A DNA stretch of 64,000 bases from Uranotaenia lowii (GCF_029784155.1 NC_073691.1:135590394-135654393); one strand, 5' to 3'; shown: positions 31,010-42,545, counted from the stretch's first letter. Numbers and translations are program-made. Notes: generated by a model from the sequence alone, not told the origin.

Positions 31010-32097
31010 TGTAAGCGTTGCTAGTCTGTCGGAGGATGTTGCGGTGATCTTTTTGTAAATTTAATTAAATAACGTTGCCGTGGTGTTCGTGGGGGTTTAA
31101 GGGTTTCTCTTTGGTGAGGCAGTTCACAAAGCCACCCTAACCCAGTGAACGACAAAGCGAAAATGTTCGTTCTACAACCCGCCACCAGAGGACCGCTGGA
31201 AGATGTGAGCCGCATGTGGAGCGAATTGGCGAAGGGGCGAAATGATCGGGCAAAGCGAAAACAGACGCGGACGAGGGCAATGAACGGTAATGGGGTTAAA
31301 GCAGGTCAAGACGGAAATAGTCATAGACTTTGCCAGTAGTTCGCGAACACATTGAGAGATCACACGCAAATATCCTTAGATCCTCTAATAGTTTCAAATT
31401 AAGAAACGGTGGTGTTTTGTTCTTGTTAAATTGTGGAACAGGAACTACCACCCGCAGAAGAGTCCCAGAAGAAATATATTGGTGACATAAAATATTGGAA
31501 CTCCAGGTAATCCTACGCCATTTTACCGTTGCCCATAACCGTCCCCTAATTGGTTCCTGAACATTAATAGGACCCCGCTGTTTCGAGTTAAAACTCAAAT
31601 TAACTCAATCTGAGAGCGCCTTGCGCGACGCCCGATAACGTCGACCGACAACCGCTACAACGTCGGTTTGACCTACACCGGTGCCTGGTTCAGCACCCAA
31701 GGTGGGACCAGGTACGCCTTTACCACGCGCCGCTTCGCCCACCGTCGAAGGACCGACAGTGCCCGGTTCAGCACCTAAGGTGGGGCCGGGTACACTCAGC
31801 GAGAATCAGCTGACCTCCAAGCCGACCTCAACGAATCCGAGCACGACGCCGAAGGAGAAGGAAGGAGTACGTTCCGCTACTTTCCCGCAACGCAGCTAAA
31901 GGTTAGATAATTATAAGAAAGTGGTGGGTGGATTCTACAAAATAAAAAAAAAGGTACCAATTGCTAAGCCGAGGAGTTTTCCCTTAGATTTCCCGAACTT
32001 CCCTGCAACGTAGTATTTTTGTGGTAAGCGTGCCGACCCTAGGGATTGTTAGGGGTTCACAGCACTTTCTACCGATTGGCTAACAGCCAGTCTTACA
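31010..32097 (+). repeat. 3' LTR
   Basis: 1088 bp. It now ends 96 bases before the TATA box of OBP gene 1, in the same transcriptional direction, so its signals could affect that gene. Confidence 0.95.
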
Positions 32098-32193
32098 ATA
32101 TTATTGAAACTTTATTGACAAAGCTGTCCGTAGTTGAGAAATTGAATTCTGCAGATGGTGAATTGTTTTATTTTAAAACGCCTAAGGAAGACC

Positions 32194-32201
32194 TATAAAT
32201 A
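32194..32201 (+). promoter_or_regulatory. TATA box of OBP gene 1
   Basis: TATAAATA, conserved with OBP gene 2 (42503-42510) together with the following GGCTAAGCGAATAGAGTTC. An initiator-like CAGTTATC at about 32226 gives a very short leader of around 10 nt. Confidence 0.75.
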
Positions 32202-32236
32202 GTGGCTAAGCGAATAGAGTTCTAACAGTTATCAAA

Positions 32237-32782
32237 ATGAACAGGATTTTTAACTTTTTAGTCATCAGTGTGATGATCGGTGTCTTTGGTCAGGTAAGTT
32301 GATTGATTGTTTGATTAGAGAGACTTTAAAAGGGTCAGGTTTCTAGTGAAAGTTATCTTAAAAATGTTTTTAACTATTCATGGTTTTTTTTAACTTATTT
32401 CTTCCTCGGACAGGAGGAACCACTTCGGAAATATACCGAGGAACTGCAACAACATACACAACGATGCGCAACAGAGAACAAGATTTCGAATAACATCAAG
32501 CTACAATTTATGAATAATTCTCCCGACGGATTGATCCAGAAAAGCCGTCGGTTTTCGTGCTTCCTTGGCTGCGTTTATCAAGCTATGGAATTTGTGTCTC
32601 CCGATGGCCAACTCTTGATGAATAATATTTTTGAAAAATTGAATAACGTTTATACAATGGAGTGGGTCGATTATATTTTCGATTGGTGTGGACGCATCGC
32701 GGAAAAAGATTTGTGCGAAAGATCTTATAGTCTGTACTCTTGCTTTGACCATTTAACCGCAGACACCAGATACCCAGACTGA
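32237..32782 (+). CDS. Odorant-binding protein, classic six-Cys (paralog 1)
   Basis: Small secreted carrier of hydrophobic ligands, of the insect PBP/GOBP family. Exon 1 32237-32293 encodes the signal peptide (MNRIFNFLVISVMIGVFGQ), the intron is 32294-32413 (GTAAGT...CAG, phase 0), and exon 2 32414-32782 ends in TGA. The protein is 141 aa. The six cysteines follow C-X30-C-X3-C-X38-C-X8-C-X8-C, the family's signature (X3 and the last X8 are diagnostic). The intron right after the signal peptide is common in OBP genes. The paralog lies 10 kb downstream in the same orientation. A retrotransposon separates this gene from its distal promoter region, leaving only about 140 bp of its own upstream sequence. 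The coding sequence is intact. Ligand and tissue cannot be told. Confidence 0.94.
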
Positions 32783-33397
32783 TCAGAGGCGGTTGAGCTC
32801 ATACAACTACAATTTGCCCAGAATCATACGCCATCTGACGGGGCATCGTGAAACCATTGTGCTTCATCAAGAAAAAAAAATATACTTGATAACTTACAAG
32901 CCAAATGAGAACTGTCTTGATTGAATCACCTATTAGAATTTGGAATTCTATCTAAAATATTTTTATTTTGGTATCATAATAAGAGATGAATGTTGTTCAA
33001 ACAATGATTGTTGATTGATTTAGATGAAAAAATACAAACGCTAGGTAATACCGGTCTTTAGTTGAGAGGCAATTAATTTTAGGATTAAGTTTGGATTTCG
33101 AAATTTATCCGGCAGAGTAACAGTATGAAAATGATAAGCTGTCCAATTCAATTTCCGCTGGAAGTGCTCGTGCTAGAATGCTGATTGTTTCACTAAAAAA
33201 TATGAATTTATGGAAAAATAATCTTAAAAACAACCGTGTTTGTCGCCCGGTTATTTTTTCCTGCTCATTTGTACACACCCAACAAGTGTGCGTGAGAAAT
33301 GTCAAAAACAACAGTAATGGCCTTTTTGGCATAGCTCTGGACTTGGGGGAAATTCACTTAAAAAGCGACCATTTTTCAAACTATTTTTCCCTACTTT
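32783..33397. other. Downstream flank of OBP gene 1
   Basis: Non-coding. From about 33140 it matches the flank of OBP gene 2 near 43690-43930, including GTGTGCGTnAGAAATGTCAAAAACAAC. The 33178-33486 ORF runs over this block and into an LTR and is probably not a gene. Confidence 0.5.
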
Positions 33398-33583
33398 TTA
33401 TTATCCTACTATGTACAAAGCCAGATTGGCGAACGAGTGTGAACAATGCGTGTTCGATCAAAAGAACGATCGAGTGTCGTGTGTAAGTAGTGTGTGTGTG
33501 GTAACGATCGTTCGATCGTGTGATGTGTCGGATGATGATTGGTCGGATACATTATAGGGCAATTCGACAATTGTTGCCAAAAT
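33398..33583 (-). repeat. 3' LTR of the CsRn1-like copy (partial)
   Basis: Nearly identical to 36947-37127 except for a few substitutions. The portion toward the primer site in the other LTR (36886-36946) has no counterpart here, so this LTR is incomplete or the other boundary is further in than it looks. Confidence 0.7.
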
Positions 33584-36141
33584 ACTCGATCTGTCCGTTG
33601 GCCTGTGGATGCTCCGTATCATCCAGTGCGTAGATGGGTGATGCCTAGCAGTCGAGTCAGCTCTCGGAAAAGTTCGGATTCGAATTGTCTGCCCAGGTCG
33701 GTAGTAACGATGGTGGAGACTCCGAACCGGGCGATCCATCCGCTGACGAAAGCTTTAGCTACGGTATCTGCCGTCATGTTCGGAATTGGTAAAACCTCTG
33801 GCCAACGAGAGAATTAATCTATGAGGGTTAAACAGTAAGAATTACCATCGGATGGTGGGAGCGGTCCGATTAGATCCATGTGCACGTGCGCAAAACGTTC
33901 GCCAGGGATGGCGATCTGGGATGTTCGGGTCTTGTTGTGCCGATGAACCTTCGATTTTTGGCAGGGGATGCAATGCGTCACAAAATTCTTGCAATCGCGT
34001 CGCACCGATGGCCAGATGAAACGGTCGACGACGAGACGGGTGGTCGCACGAACTCCTGGGTGCGAAACGTTGTGCAGCTTGGTGATGATTTTGGACCGGA
34101 AATTTTTCGGCACGAACGGCCGAATCGCATCAGTCGAAATGTCGCAGTGGATAGGCATCGATGACAGTATGGATTGGAGTGCCTTCAGCTTCATGGTGGT
34201 GTTGGCCGGCGGGTTCGCCAGAAAGTCGTTGAGCTCGGGATCGGATTTCTGCTGGGCTGCCAGGGCGTCAAAATCGATAGCTTCATTGGTGTTGGTGATA
34301 GCTTCGATTCGACTCAGCATGTCGGCAACCTTGTTGTTTTCGCCGGGAATGTGCCGAATGTCGGTGGTGTATTCACTGATGAAAGTGAGATGACGTTGCT
34401 GTGTCGGGTTCGCTCTTTCTGGCCGTGCTGCAGGAATGCTGTTGTGAGCGGCTTGTGGTCGGTGTAGACGCAAAAATATCGGGCAGTGAGGAGATCTTTA
34501 AAATATTTTACCGCCTCGTAGATGGCAGAGAGCTCCCTATCGTAAGTGCTGGTCTTCTTCTTCGCGTCATTGAGCTTTCGGGAGAAATAAGCCAAGGGTT
34601 GACGACCTTGCTCGGTGGTCTGATACAGCACGGCTCCAATCGCAGTGCCAGACGCGTCGACTTCCAAGGCCAGCTTCGCATCGGCGGAGGGGTGAGCCAG
34701 AAGAGCGACGTTTGCCAGGTCCGATTTGCATTTTTCGAACGCTGCATTTTGCTCTTCCAACCACTGATGAACTGTCTGGTCGTTTCGGACATTGTTTGGG
34801 ATCATCGAGTGGAGAACTTGCTGGGTCTCCGCCGCTCGTGGAATGAAACGACGATAGAAGTTGATGGTTCCCAAAAATCGTTTCAGCTGCTTCGCCACCA
34901 CCGGCCGGGGAAAATTGATGATAGCTTCGACCTTGCTCGGTTTGGGTTTGATGCCACTCCGAGTGATGAGGTGGCCGAAAAACTCGACCTCGGGTTTGCC
35001 GATTTGACATTTGCCAGCGTTGATGGCGAGACCATTCTCGCGTAACCAGCCAAATACCAATCGTAGATGTTCCTTGTGCTGCTCGATGTCTTCGGAAGCA
35101 ACACAAAGATCGTCGACGTAGGGAAACACAAAATTTAGGTCACCCAAAATGTCATGCAGGTGGCGCTACAGCGTTTGACCAGCATTCCGGAGTCCGAAAG
35201 TCATGAATCGGAATTCGAACAGGGGTCGTGATGGCTGTCTTCGGGATGTCCTCTGGCGCGACCGGGATCTGGTGATAAGCTCTTTGAAGGTCAATACAAG
35301 AGAAAATTTTCTTACCACTCAAGATGTTCGAGAAGTCCTGGAAGTGTGGCACGGGGTACCGGTCGGGCACGGTGATAGCGTTCAGTCCTCGGTAGTCGCC
35401 GCAGGGGCGCCACGCTCCGTTTGCTTTTCGAACCATGTGCAACGGACTGGCCCAACAGCTTTTCGACGGCTGGCAAATTCCCTGCTCCATTAGAAACCTG
35501 AACTCAGCTTTGGCCTCAATCAGCTTATCCACTGGGAGACGACGAGGGCGGCAGAAGACAGGTTGACCATTAGTGAGGATCTGGTGGACGGTTTGCGCCG
35601 CGCCGGTTGGCCGTCGATTGATGCTCAGCATGGTGATGTCTTGAAATTCGCGTAAAATATCGGCGAAAGGCGAGTTCACATCGTATGTGGTGATTAGCGG
35701 TTCGGAAACAACGTTAATATTGTTGATTTCCAAATTAGTTCGGTTGTCGATTAGTTTGCTGCGGCGCAGGTCTACCAGAAGGTCATGGTGTTTTAGAAAA
35801 TCTGCACCGATTATTGGAGATTTTACATCTGCAATGGTAAACACCCACACGAATGGCCTACGTAGTCCGATGTCGATGTTGAGGCGTTTGGTTCCGTAGG
35901 TGTTGATGGCACTTTCATTTGCAGCGAACAACTGGTCCGTTTTTATTGGAGTCAGAAGCTCACGTGGCGTGGGTGGAATTACCGAAATGTCTGCGCCGGT
36001 GTCGATCAGGAAGCTCTGGTGGGTTTTTTGGTCACGGACGTGGATGCGAAAAATTCGAGAGGGGTTCAGTGCGATGCTGGTAATATTCGATGGGTTGTCT
36101 TCCTTCAGGATGACGATGGGTTTGGTGCAGGTTGGCTGCAC
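33584..36141 (-). pseudogene. Broken CsRn1-like pol
   Basis: Pieces in coding order on the - strand. 36141-35152: protease ([14 protein letters not shown]) and first half of RT ([33 protein letters not shown]), then a frameshift near 35200. 35147-34314: RT second half with the YVDD box (FPYVDDLCVA), then RNase H (LEVDASGTAIGAVL, YTDHKPL), shifted near 34400. 34473-33814: end of RNase H (HIPGENNKVADMLSR), integrase zinc region (LHNVSHPG...CIPCQKSK) and the first catalytic Asp (HMDLIGPLP), ending in a stop at 33815. The integrase core continues to about 33584 in other frames, with the catalytic-Glu region EHPQANGQIE, and stops at the LTR. At least four lesions; not functional. Confidence 0.87.
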
Positions 36142-36146
36142 GTGGT

Positions 36147-36527
36147 CTAGTTTTTTTCACGACGGGTATAAGTTGCAAGACTGCCGTCGTAAAAAATGCA
36201 CGGGACAATTTGGTTGACCCCTTTTTGTTTCTCGCACTTCTTTGCTTTCGCGCCGTGCCGGTAGTGGAACCAGCAGATCCACCGTCGGTGTGTGAGGGCA
36301 CGATTTTTAGACCGAATCCTGGAACGGGCGCGGGATCTTCCTCTACCGCGGAAATCATCACTCAAAACTTCTTCGAGCCGCCTTGAAACGGCTTCTATGC
36401 GGCTTTCCAGGGTGGCAATTGTGGTTTTATCACATGTGCTTACCACGGCACTTTTGCCCACTTCACTTTCGGCCTTTGTTTCAGAACGACCACCATTTTC
36501 CACCTTTGTATCTGGCATCGCGATCAC
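36147..36527 (-). pseudogene. CsRn1-like gag remnant
   Basis: Only the C-terminal end of Gag remains: a coiled segment (TTIATLESRIEAVSRRLEEVL), an arginine/serine-rich stretch (RGRGRSRARSRIRSKN) and a CWFHYRHGAKAKKC motif typical of this clade in place of a regular zinc knuckle. The capsid-coding part is absent. Confidence 0.7.
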
Positions 36528-36550
36528 AAGGAATTCACAGTCTGTTTTTC

Positions 36551-36769
36551 ACTTGTTGCGAATTCGGCTTGTGATATAGCTCAGTTGGCAAGTCTGTTGT
36601 CTCCTGAGCCGATGTCCGCGAGTTCAAGCCCAAGAGTAAACATCGAACACAGTTGTACCGGATAAGTTTTTCAATAACGATCCGCCTACTGTAACGTTGA
36701 TAAAAGTCGCGAATGCCATAAAGATGGTAAAACGATTATAATCGAAAAAAAAAACTTGTTGCGAATTCG
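36551..36769 (+). mobile_element. tRNA-derived SINE with 16-bp target duplication
   Basis: The SINE body is 36567-36753, flanked by direct repeats ACTTGTTGCGAATTCG at 36551-36566 and 36754-36769. The head has a perfect A box (TAGCTCAGTTGG) and a B box (GAGTTCAAGCC), then a unique body and a short A-rich tail (CGAAAAAAAAA). It lies inside the decayed Gypsy copy, so it is younger than that insertion. The same element occurs inverted at 63561-63752. Confidence 0.9.
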
Positions 36770-36870
36770 CGATAACTGCGGTAAACGGAATAACTGTTCG
36801 CTGGGTGCGGTTAACTAAACTGTTCGCGGAGCGCGGTTAACTTTTTGCGTGTAAAGTATTTTTCGGACGA

Positions 36871-36885
36871 ACGTCGGGGTCACCA
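36871..36885 (-). promoter_or_regulatory. tRNA-Trp-type primer-binding site
   Basis: On the - strand TGGTGACCCCGACGT. TGG plus TGACCCCGACG is complementary to the 3' end of tRNA-Trp, as known for CsRn1-clade elements. Confidence 0.75.
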
Positions 36886-36946
36886 TAATTTGGGGGACCT
36901 TTCGGAGGTAGATATTAGTCGACTGATCTTTACGGTTGCCAGTTTA

Positions 36947-37127
36947 TTACCCTACTATGTACATAGCCAGATTGGCGAACGAGTGTGAACAATGCGTGTT
37001 TGATCAAAAGAACGATCGAGTGTCGTGTGTAAGTAGTGTGTGTGTGGTAACGATCGTTCGATCGTGTGATGTGTCGGATGATGATTGGTCGGATACATTA
37101 TAGGGCAATTCGACGATTGTTGCCACA
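36947..37127 (-). repeat. 5' LTR of the CsRn1-like copy
   Basis: On the - strand starts TGGCAACAATCG. It may extend to about 36886, just before the primer site. Contains the same GATCGTTCGATCGTGTGATG block as the other LTR. Confidence 0.75.
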
Positions 37128-38346
37128 AGATCAAGTGTTCGTGAGAAATGTCAACTTGAAAATCTTTAATTCTGAATGGTAAAGGAACATTACTATCTTG
37201 ATGCAAACGAAGGTCATTTTTATTTTCTTGGCGTGGCATGGAATGTCAAATATCGTATGACTTCGTGAGTGAATTCATTTAATGTATTGATTTTGATGTG
37301 ACGAATTCACGATCATTTTTTATAGGGGAACATGCCCTATTATGCGCCACTTAAGCGAATCGCTGATTTTCTATGTATTCCACGTACAAATTGTGTTAAA
37401 AATGGATGTAGTCGTTGAAGAAAGGTGTTTCCTCCAAATGCCTATGATTTTTTATTACTCAAATTACTTTAGTTGCTTCAAAAACTTGATTTTTAAAAAC
37501 CTTATTCAAAGCCACAGAACAAAAATGTGTAGCAAATACGCGCTGCTGTGCATTCAATACGCACCTAGCAGCCGAACACACCCGAAAGCAGCCGAAGACC
37601 GAAAACACACCAATACTTACAGACACTTTGACTGAAAAGGAAATCAAAATGGATTAATCAAAATTAAAAAAAAAATGAAAAGTAGATTTTTTGGGCTGAA
37701 TTAACGCTCAAAATATGGTTTTAGACTTTTTGTTCATTTTCAATGAAAATTGGCCTTTTTGTAAAATTAATGCTATTTTCAGCCTACTAAGATTGGCGCG
37801 TTTTAACGAGCGCATGGGCCGTGATAGAACATACCCCTAAAAAGCATACCTTAGCGAGTTCAGCATGATTTTTTTAGCATAAAATCATATTTTAGATTCT
37901 CCTCTAACGCTGTGTCAGAAAATATTGTCTTATTCGTTTTTCTCTGCTTGGTGACTCCATATTGAAAGTGTTTTCAAATTAAGATCGACATGAAGAAAAA
38001 CATAAATTGGTAAATTATCACGACACAGGGGCATTTTAAGGAAAAATTCATACTTGCCATGACCAATCACAGCATTTAAAACAAATTGGTAATATTTTGC
38101 AGGCTTAAAATGTTTCAGATTCTTCAAAACAAAGGTGGCGTGTATTAGCCACATGGAGCGTTATATGAACTTTTCCCCTACCCATTACACGTGCGATAAT
38201 CAAAAATGGTTCGAAATTTAACATAAAAGAAAAATAACTGAACAACAGATCAGGAAAAGCTAAGCTGTTCATTAAGCAGACTCGGATGGTTGAAATTGTT
38301 TGTCATTATTCATCATATTTCAACCAACGCACTTTGTTAAAAATGG
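37128..38346. other. Intergenic, nothing recognised
   Basis: AT-rich. The open frames here are short and without domains. A repeat of GTTCGTGAGAAATGTCAA at 37136 echoes the OBP downstream flanks. Confidence 0.4.
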
Positions 38347-38348
38347 TA

Positions 38349-39285
38349 CCGTAAACTGGGGGAACTTTGATCAGCGGGGTAACTTTGATCAACATGAAAT
38401 TTTTGCAGATAATCTTCATTAACTATGTATAAAGTTAAAATACCTGAAAACTGTTTACTACGTTTGAAAGCCTATGAATTGAGTTACAAATAAACTAAAT
38501 TTGGTTTTTATTAGGATATTTTTTATATTACTTAAAATATAATTCTAAAATATTAAAATATCTGGTTTTTTGAAGGCTCACAAACAATCATCTCTCCTGA
38601 TCAAATTTAAGCATTTAGAGGCAAATGTGTTGTTTAATGTGAAAGTTCAACTAATTTTCTTGGTTTAAGTTAAGTTTATGTGTTATTTTTATGGTCATTT
38701 GATGATAATTTTTGGATATTGAAAAAAAAACGGTCATTTTCCATGAAAAAGCCTGTATAGGAAAAATGGCTAAAAACCCTATCAAATGGTAAAGTTTGAA
38801 GAAAAAAGAACGTGGGAACAGTAAGAGGACTTAGGAAATTGCATGAAGGTTTAATTTTATTTGTTTTCGAGGCCAAAAAATATTGAGAAATGTTTATAAT
38901 TTTTGCCCCTAAATGTATGAAGCAACATTGTCCATCATTCGAGTATATTTGTTTTTGAAAGAAAAAGCTGAAAAATTCAATTGAGTCCAAACAAAAAATT
39001 ACTGTTATCGATGTTTTGAGCCTTCTGTGCTTAATGGCATCAAAACAATGAATTTTAAGATGTTGAGATACGTAAAAACCATAGTAATCAAAGTTACCCC
39101 GAAACTCGAAATCTGGTTTTGTAACAAACATTTAATTATGACCACAAATGTTTTAATTTACTGCAATCCATGATCATGTTTAAAACTCCTCACCTCAGTA
39201 AGAGTTTTAAAGCTTTCAGGTATTACCCCTACCAAAATATTCTAAAATGAATGAAAAAAGTGATCAAAGTTCCCCCAGTTTACGG
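38349..39285. mobile_element. 937-bp TIR element, CCGTAAACTGGGGGAAC family
   Basis: TIRs of about 25 bp: left CCGTAAACTGGGGGAACTTT, right its inverse, with TA directly outside both ends (38347-38348, 39286-39287). It has a second GGGGTAACTTTGATCA just inside the left end. No coding capacity. The motif CCCCTAAATGTATG at about 38907 recurs in another TIR family in this window. Confidence 0.88.
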
Positions 39286-39287
39286 TA

Positions 39288-40070
39288 CTAAATTTGCGGG
39301 AAAATGTTTACAAGAAGCATCATCTCGAAGTCCAAATCTTGTTTCAAAATCTGCCTCGTCCAGTGGGCGGTAAAAGGGCTCATTTAATATCCAAAATTAG
39401 TCCGATATTTTAAAAAGCAGACATTTCTCGAATGTGACTAAGTTTTTCATCGAAAGGAAAGTTTCAGAATTTATTCGAAAAAAAAGTGAATAAAAATCTG
39501 ACACCGGTTTTTCGTTGTAGATGGTGACTTGATAGTATATTTCGTAGTTGCGTTTTTTCATTAATTTCTTCTGTAAACTACACATTGCTTTTCAAATTTT
39601 GTAAATATCACCTTTACTTTTGTTTTATTTATTTGCAATATACAATCAGTGGATTTTTTTGTGTCGTTACAATATTTTTTGGGATACTTGAATTGAGCCC
39701 TTGACGGAGGTTCCGGGGGTTAACGAAATCTTGAAGATGATAGTGATCTTCACAAATAAAGCAATTGTTAAGCAGCCAAGGCAGCTTTTTATTTCCGCAG
39801 TTCTTCTTGTGAATTGTAAATGTGTGATTTTCAACCACATCAGAGATTTCGTAAATGATGGCAACTCCTAAAAGTTTACTGATGAAGTCAAACATCAAAC
39901 AATGCGTCTTGCAATATTGCAAGTGTTAATTGAATTTATTTATTATGATTAAAATTGAGTTATGAATTTCTTCACACATTCTTTTCAGTGAGTTTCCTAA
40001 TGTCAAACCACCAATTCAACATAAATTACGAAAGAAATTCAAACGTTTCGTTTATTTCATCACAAATATA
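39288..40070. other. Intergenic, no gene supported
   Basis: AT-rich. The 97-codon frame at 39629-39922 (-) overlaps a second frame of equal quality and lacks motifs. Confidence 0.4.
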
Positions 40071-40332
40071 AAGATGCTATACTCTTTTATATTTTCTGCG
40101 ACGATGACGCGAAAAAGTGAAATGTAAGATAACATTTTTCTTTCTGTGTAGTCAAAAGTTGTAACATAAACTTTTTTATTCCAAGAAATATCTACGCCAC
40201 TTCCCAAAGCGATTAAAAATTCTCCGTTACCCTATATCGTGATGATTAAACACAACTTCAAAAATTTCGTAGGAAAATGGTGGCTCAGATAACGCGAAAG
40301 CTCGTGGCTCAGGGTTATACTGTATTCTTAAA
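40071..40332. mobile_element. Short pogo-like element, copy 2
   Basis: About 260 bp, closely matching 50673-50935 from AAGATGCTATAC to ACTGTATTCTTAAAG. The right end (GCTCAGATAACGCGAAAGCTC...) is the same family as 4730-4779. Non-autonomous. Confidence 0.65.
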
Positions 40333-40653
40333 GATTATAGGTATTTTTTTTTTTAAGTTTAGGGGAGAGGCGGGCTAAGGCGGGCGCGTATTAAGGAAAG
40401 TATTCATTTTCTCCCATATTTCAATAGATAGGAGTCTGAAAATGATATGCACATGAGCGGACATCTGTTTTGTATACGTTAGTGCAATTGCAGTTTTTGT
40501 GAAAATAATTTTATAGTAAAAGAAGTCATTATAGCCGATTTCCGAAAATGGCGGGCAAAATGCGCATATTTATGTTTTTAGCTATATTTCATTTACACTT
40601 GCAATATTTTGATATTAAGTCTTTCAAAATGATAGAAACGGATGTTAAGCATA

Positions 40654-41572
40654 AGGCTATGATCATTTAGTATCCGGGCAGTTTCAAACGTCTGTATTAT
40701 AAAAACTATTCATTTGATCGAAAAACTTTCTATGGAGGAAATGAAGGTGTTATTATGATATTCAATGTCAAAATATTTAAAAAAAAAATTTATAGTTGAT
40801 GACAAGAAATACTCTTACTTTATGATAAAATATAATTTTTGTCTTTGCACACTTTTTTCAGCCATGTTTTGATCTATTATTTTTACCACAGAAGCTAAAC
40901 CTTTTCAAAATCATTATATTTTACACAAATTCATCTGTAAAAACCAATTGGAATCTGGTTGAAACCTTTTCATGAGTAAGCATCTCGAAGAATTTGACCT
41001 CTTAAATTCGTGTTTAACATCAATTTCTTGGTCCAACAGAACACATCTGTCACATTGCGTAAAAACCGGTTGCACAGATTGCGATCCATTAAACTGCTCA
41101 TTTTTAGTTAATTCCTGGGTGTCCACTTGACAGGCAACACTTTTTGCCTATCGGAAACGGATTAACTGCATAGTTAAGAGGTCTTTATTCAGTTGTCCCC
41201 AATAACCATAAACTTGTTACTATAGTTGGGATCAAGGGTTCTACTCCGATGCTTAGTTTTAATTTCGTAAGCATCCTAGAGTGGCTCCTTAAACTTCAGA
41301 AAAAATAAACAGTTCATGAGTTTTCAAGTAAAAAATAATGAACTTCCGAGGCGCAAAATGCGTAAAAGGAGCAAATTTGTGCAAAACTATTTTTACCATG
41401 GCTTTTTGCACCGTAAATATCTCAAACACACGTTAACGTAAAACTGTGAAAAAAATAGGCAAGATAGTCCTTTTCATAACCAACACAACGCTGCTAAAGT
41501 TTTGCATATTCGAGCTCTAGTAACCTAGCTATCACCGAAATGAAGTGCCCGGATACTAAATGATCATAGCCT
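40654..41572. mobile_element. 919-bp TIR element, AGGCTATGATCATTTAG family
   Basis: Perfect inverted ends AGGCTATGATCATTTAGTAT and onward through CCGGGCA, with TA at both edges (40652-40653, 41573-41574). AT-rich interior with no transposase. Confidence 0.88.
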
Positions 41573-41574
41573 TA

Positions 41575-42142
41575 CGTCAATGATGAAATTTAGTCGAAAT
41601 TTTAGTTATCACTAGTTCTTTTGCATGAAACATAGTTTGGTATGCCATATGGCCATATTTTATGGTAATATTTTGTACACATCGTATTTTTATCGGATCA
41701 GAATTAAGCTCTTCTATTTTCACTATTATATTGTGATTTAGGCAAACATTTAATGTTTCAATAAAAAAAAATTTAAAAAAATGTAAAATTCTTATCTATT
41801 TTTTCTTAATATCGGCATTTAACCTTCCTGATATGGGCATTCAAAATCTGTCTCTTATTCTATTCTGATCATTTACAACTTCGCCAAAATCTTCAATTTG
41901 TTAAATTTACGAATGAAAAACCATTAACATTTTTGTTTACAGATTCTGTACGCACGATAAATAAAGTTCAATATATTTTAACAAAACTTACATAAATCTT
42001 GTATGAATTTTTAAATTTTAATGACTTGATATAACAACCAAATTTGTTCATGCCGTATGTCAAAAGCGTAACTATTACCCTCAAACTGCACTGATTAGAT
42101 ATTTTGAATCATCAGCCATATCGTCGAATGGCTATATGCGCA
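41575..42142. other. Intergenic, nothing recognised
   Basis: AT-rich; no ORF or terminus pair. Confidence 0.4.
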
Positions 42143-42502
42143 TATGCTGTACCTTTTGCTTAAAAAGGTGGTTAAAAGCTAATTTGAAATAATTTTTTAT
42201 CTTCTCCCTTGACCCTTGGGATATAACGATTTTTTATCGGTAGAATTTTCTAACATTTCTTCGAAAATATCAACTTGGTATGAACTTGTTCCTAAGCATT
42301 CAACCCGCGTCTTCTAGCGGTGGAATATACTTTGTAATCCTACATTTTGTTCGATATTCATTCGCTGACACATTGTTGTTTGCTTGTTCGAAAAATTTAT
42401 TCAGATTCTGTGTTACACATATTATTGAGACTGTATTGACAAAGCTGTCCGTGGTTGGCAAGTTGCATACCATTAATATTTTTAAACCGCATAAGACAGA
42501 CC
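42143..42502 (+). promoter_or_regulatory. Upstream region of OBP gene 2
   Basis: Matches 22522-22785 plus 32098-32193 upstream of OBP gene 1, in one uninterrupted piece. The point CATATTATTG near 42418-42427 is the empty site of the retrotransposon. Conservation between paralogs suggests shared cis-regulation or simply recent duplication. Confidence 0.75.
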
Positions 42503-42510
42503 TATAAATA
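42503..42510 (+). promoter_or_regulatory. TATA box of OBP gene 2
   Basis: TATAAATA, 36 bases before the ATG. The proximal promoter is nearly the same as in the paralog. Confidence 0.75.
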
Positions 42511-42545
42511 CTGGCTAAGCGAATAGAGTTCTAACAGTTATCAAA

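Larger units (their letters stand above)
22786..32097 (+). mobile_element. Full-length Ty3/Gypsy-type LTR retrotransposon, 9.3 kb
   Basis: Two 1088-bp LTRs (22786-23873, 31010-32097) begin TGTAAGCG and end CTTACA. I noticed no difference between them by eye. A 4-bp ATAT lies immediately outside each end (22782-22785, 32098-32101). The internal region has a primer-binding site, gag, pol in the -1 frame, a 1.4-kb non-coding 3' region and a purine-rich tract. The pol order protease-RT-RNase H-integrase defines Ty3/Gypsy. No env-like ORF. Long LTRs and the overlap style recall Osvaldo/Ulysses-type elements, but that is only an impression. Intact ORFs and identical LTRs mean a recent insertion. 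Confidence 0.96.
33398..37127 (-). mobile_element. Decayed Ty3/Gypsy copy, CsRn1-like
   Basis: Direct repeats of about 180 bp at 33398-33583 and 36947-37127 behave as LTRs. On the - strand the order is LTR, primer site, gag remnant, protease, RT, RNase H, integrase, LTR. The primer site TGGTGACCCCGACGT (complement of 36871-36885) is the tRNA-Trp type typical of the CsRn1 clade. The gag 5' part is missing and the integrase is cut off directly at the 3' LTR. A SINE is inserted in the 5' part. I found no clear target duplication. Confidence 0.82.

Noticed and set aside
38676..39131. 151-codon frame on the - strand
   Set aside because: It lies wholly inside a TIR element, has no motif and is not open in the related copy at 17850-18590.
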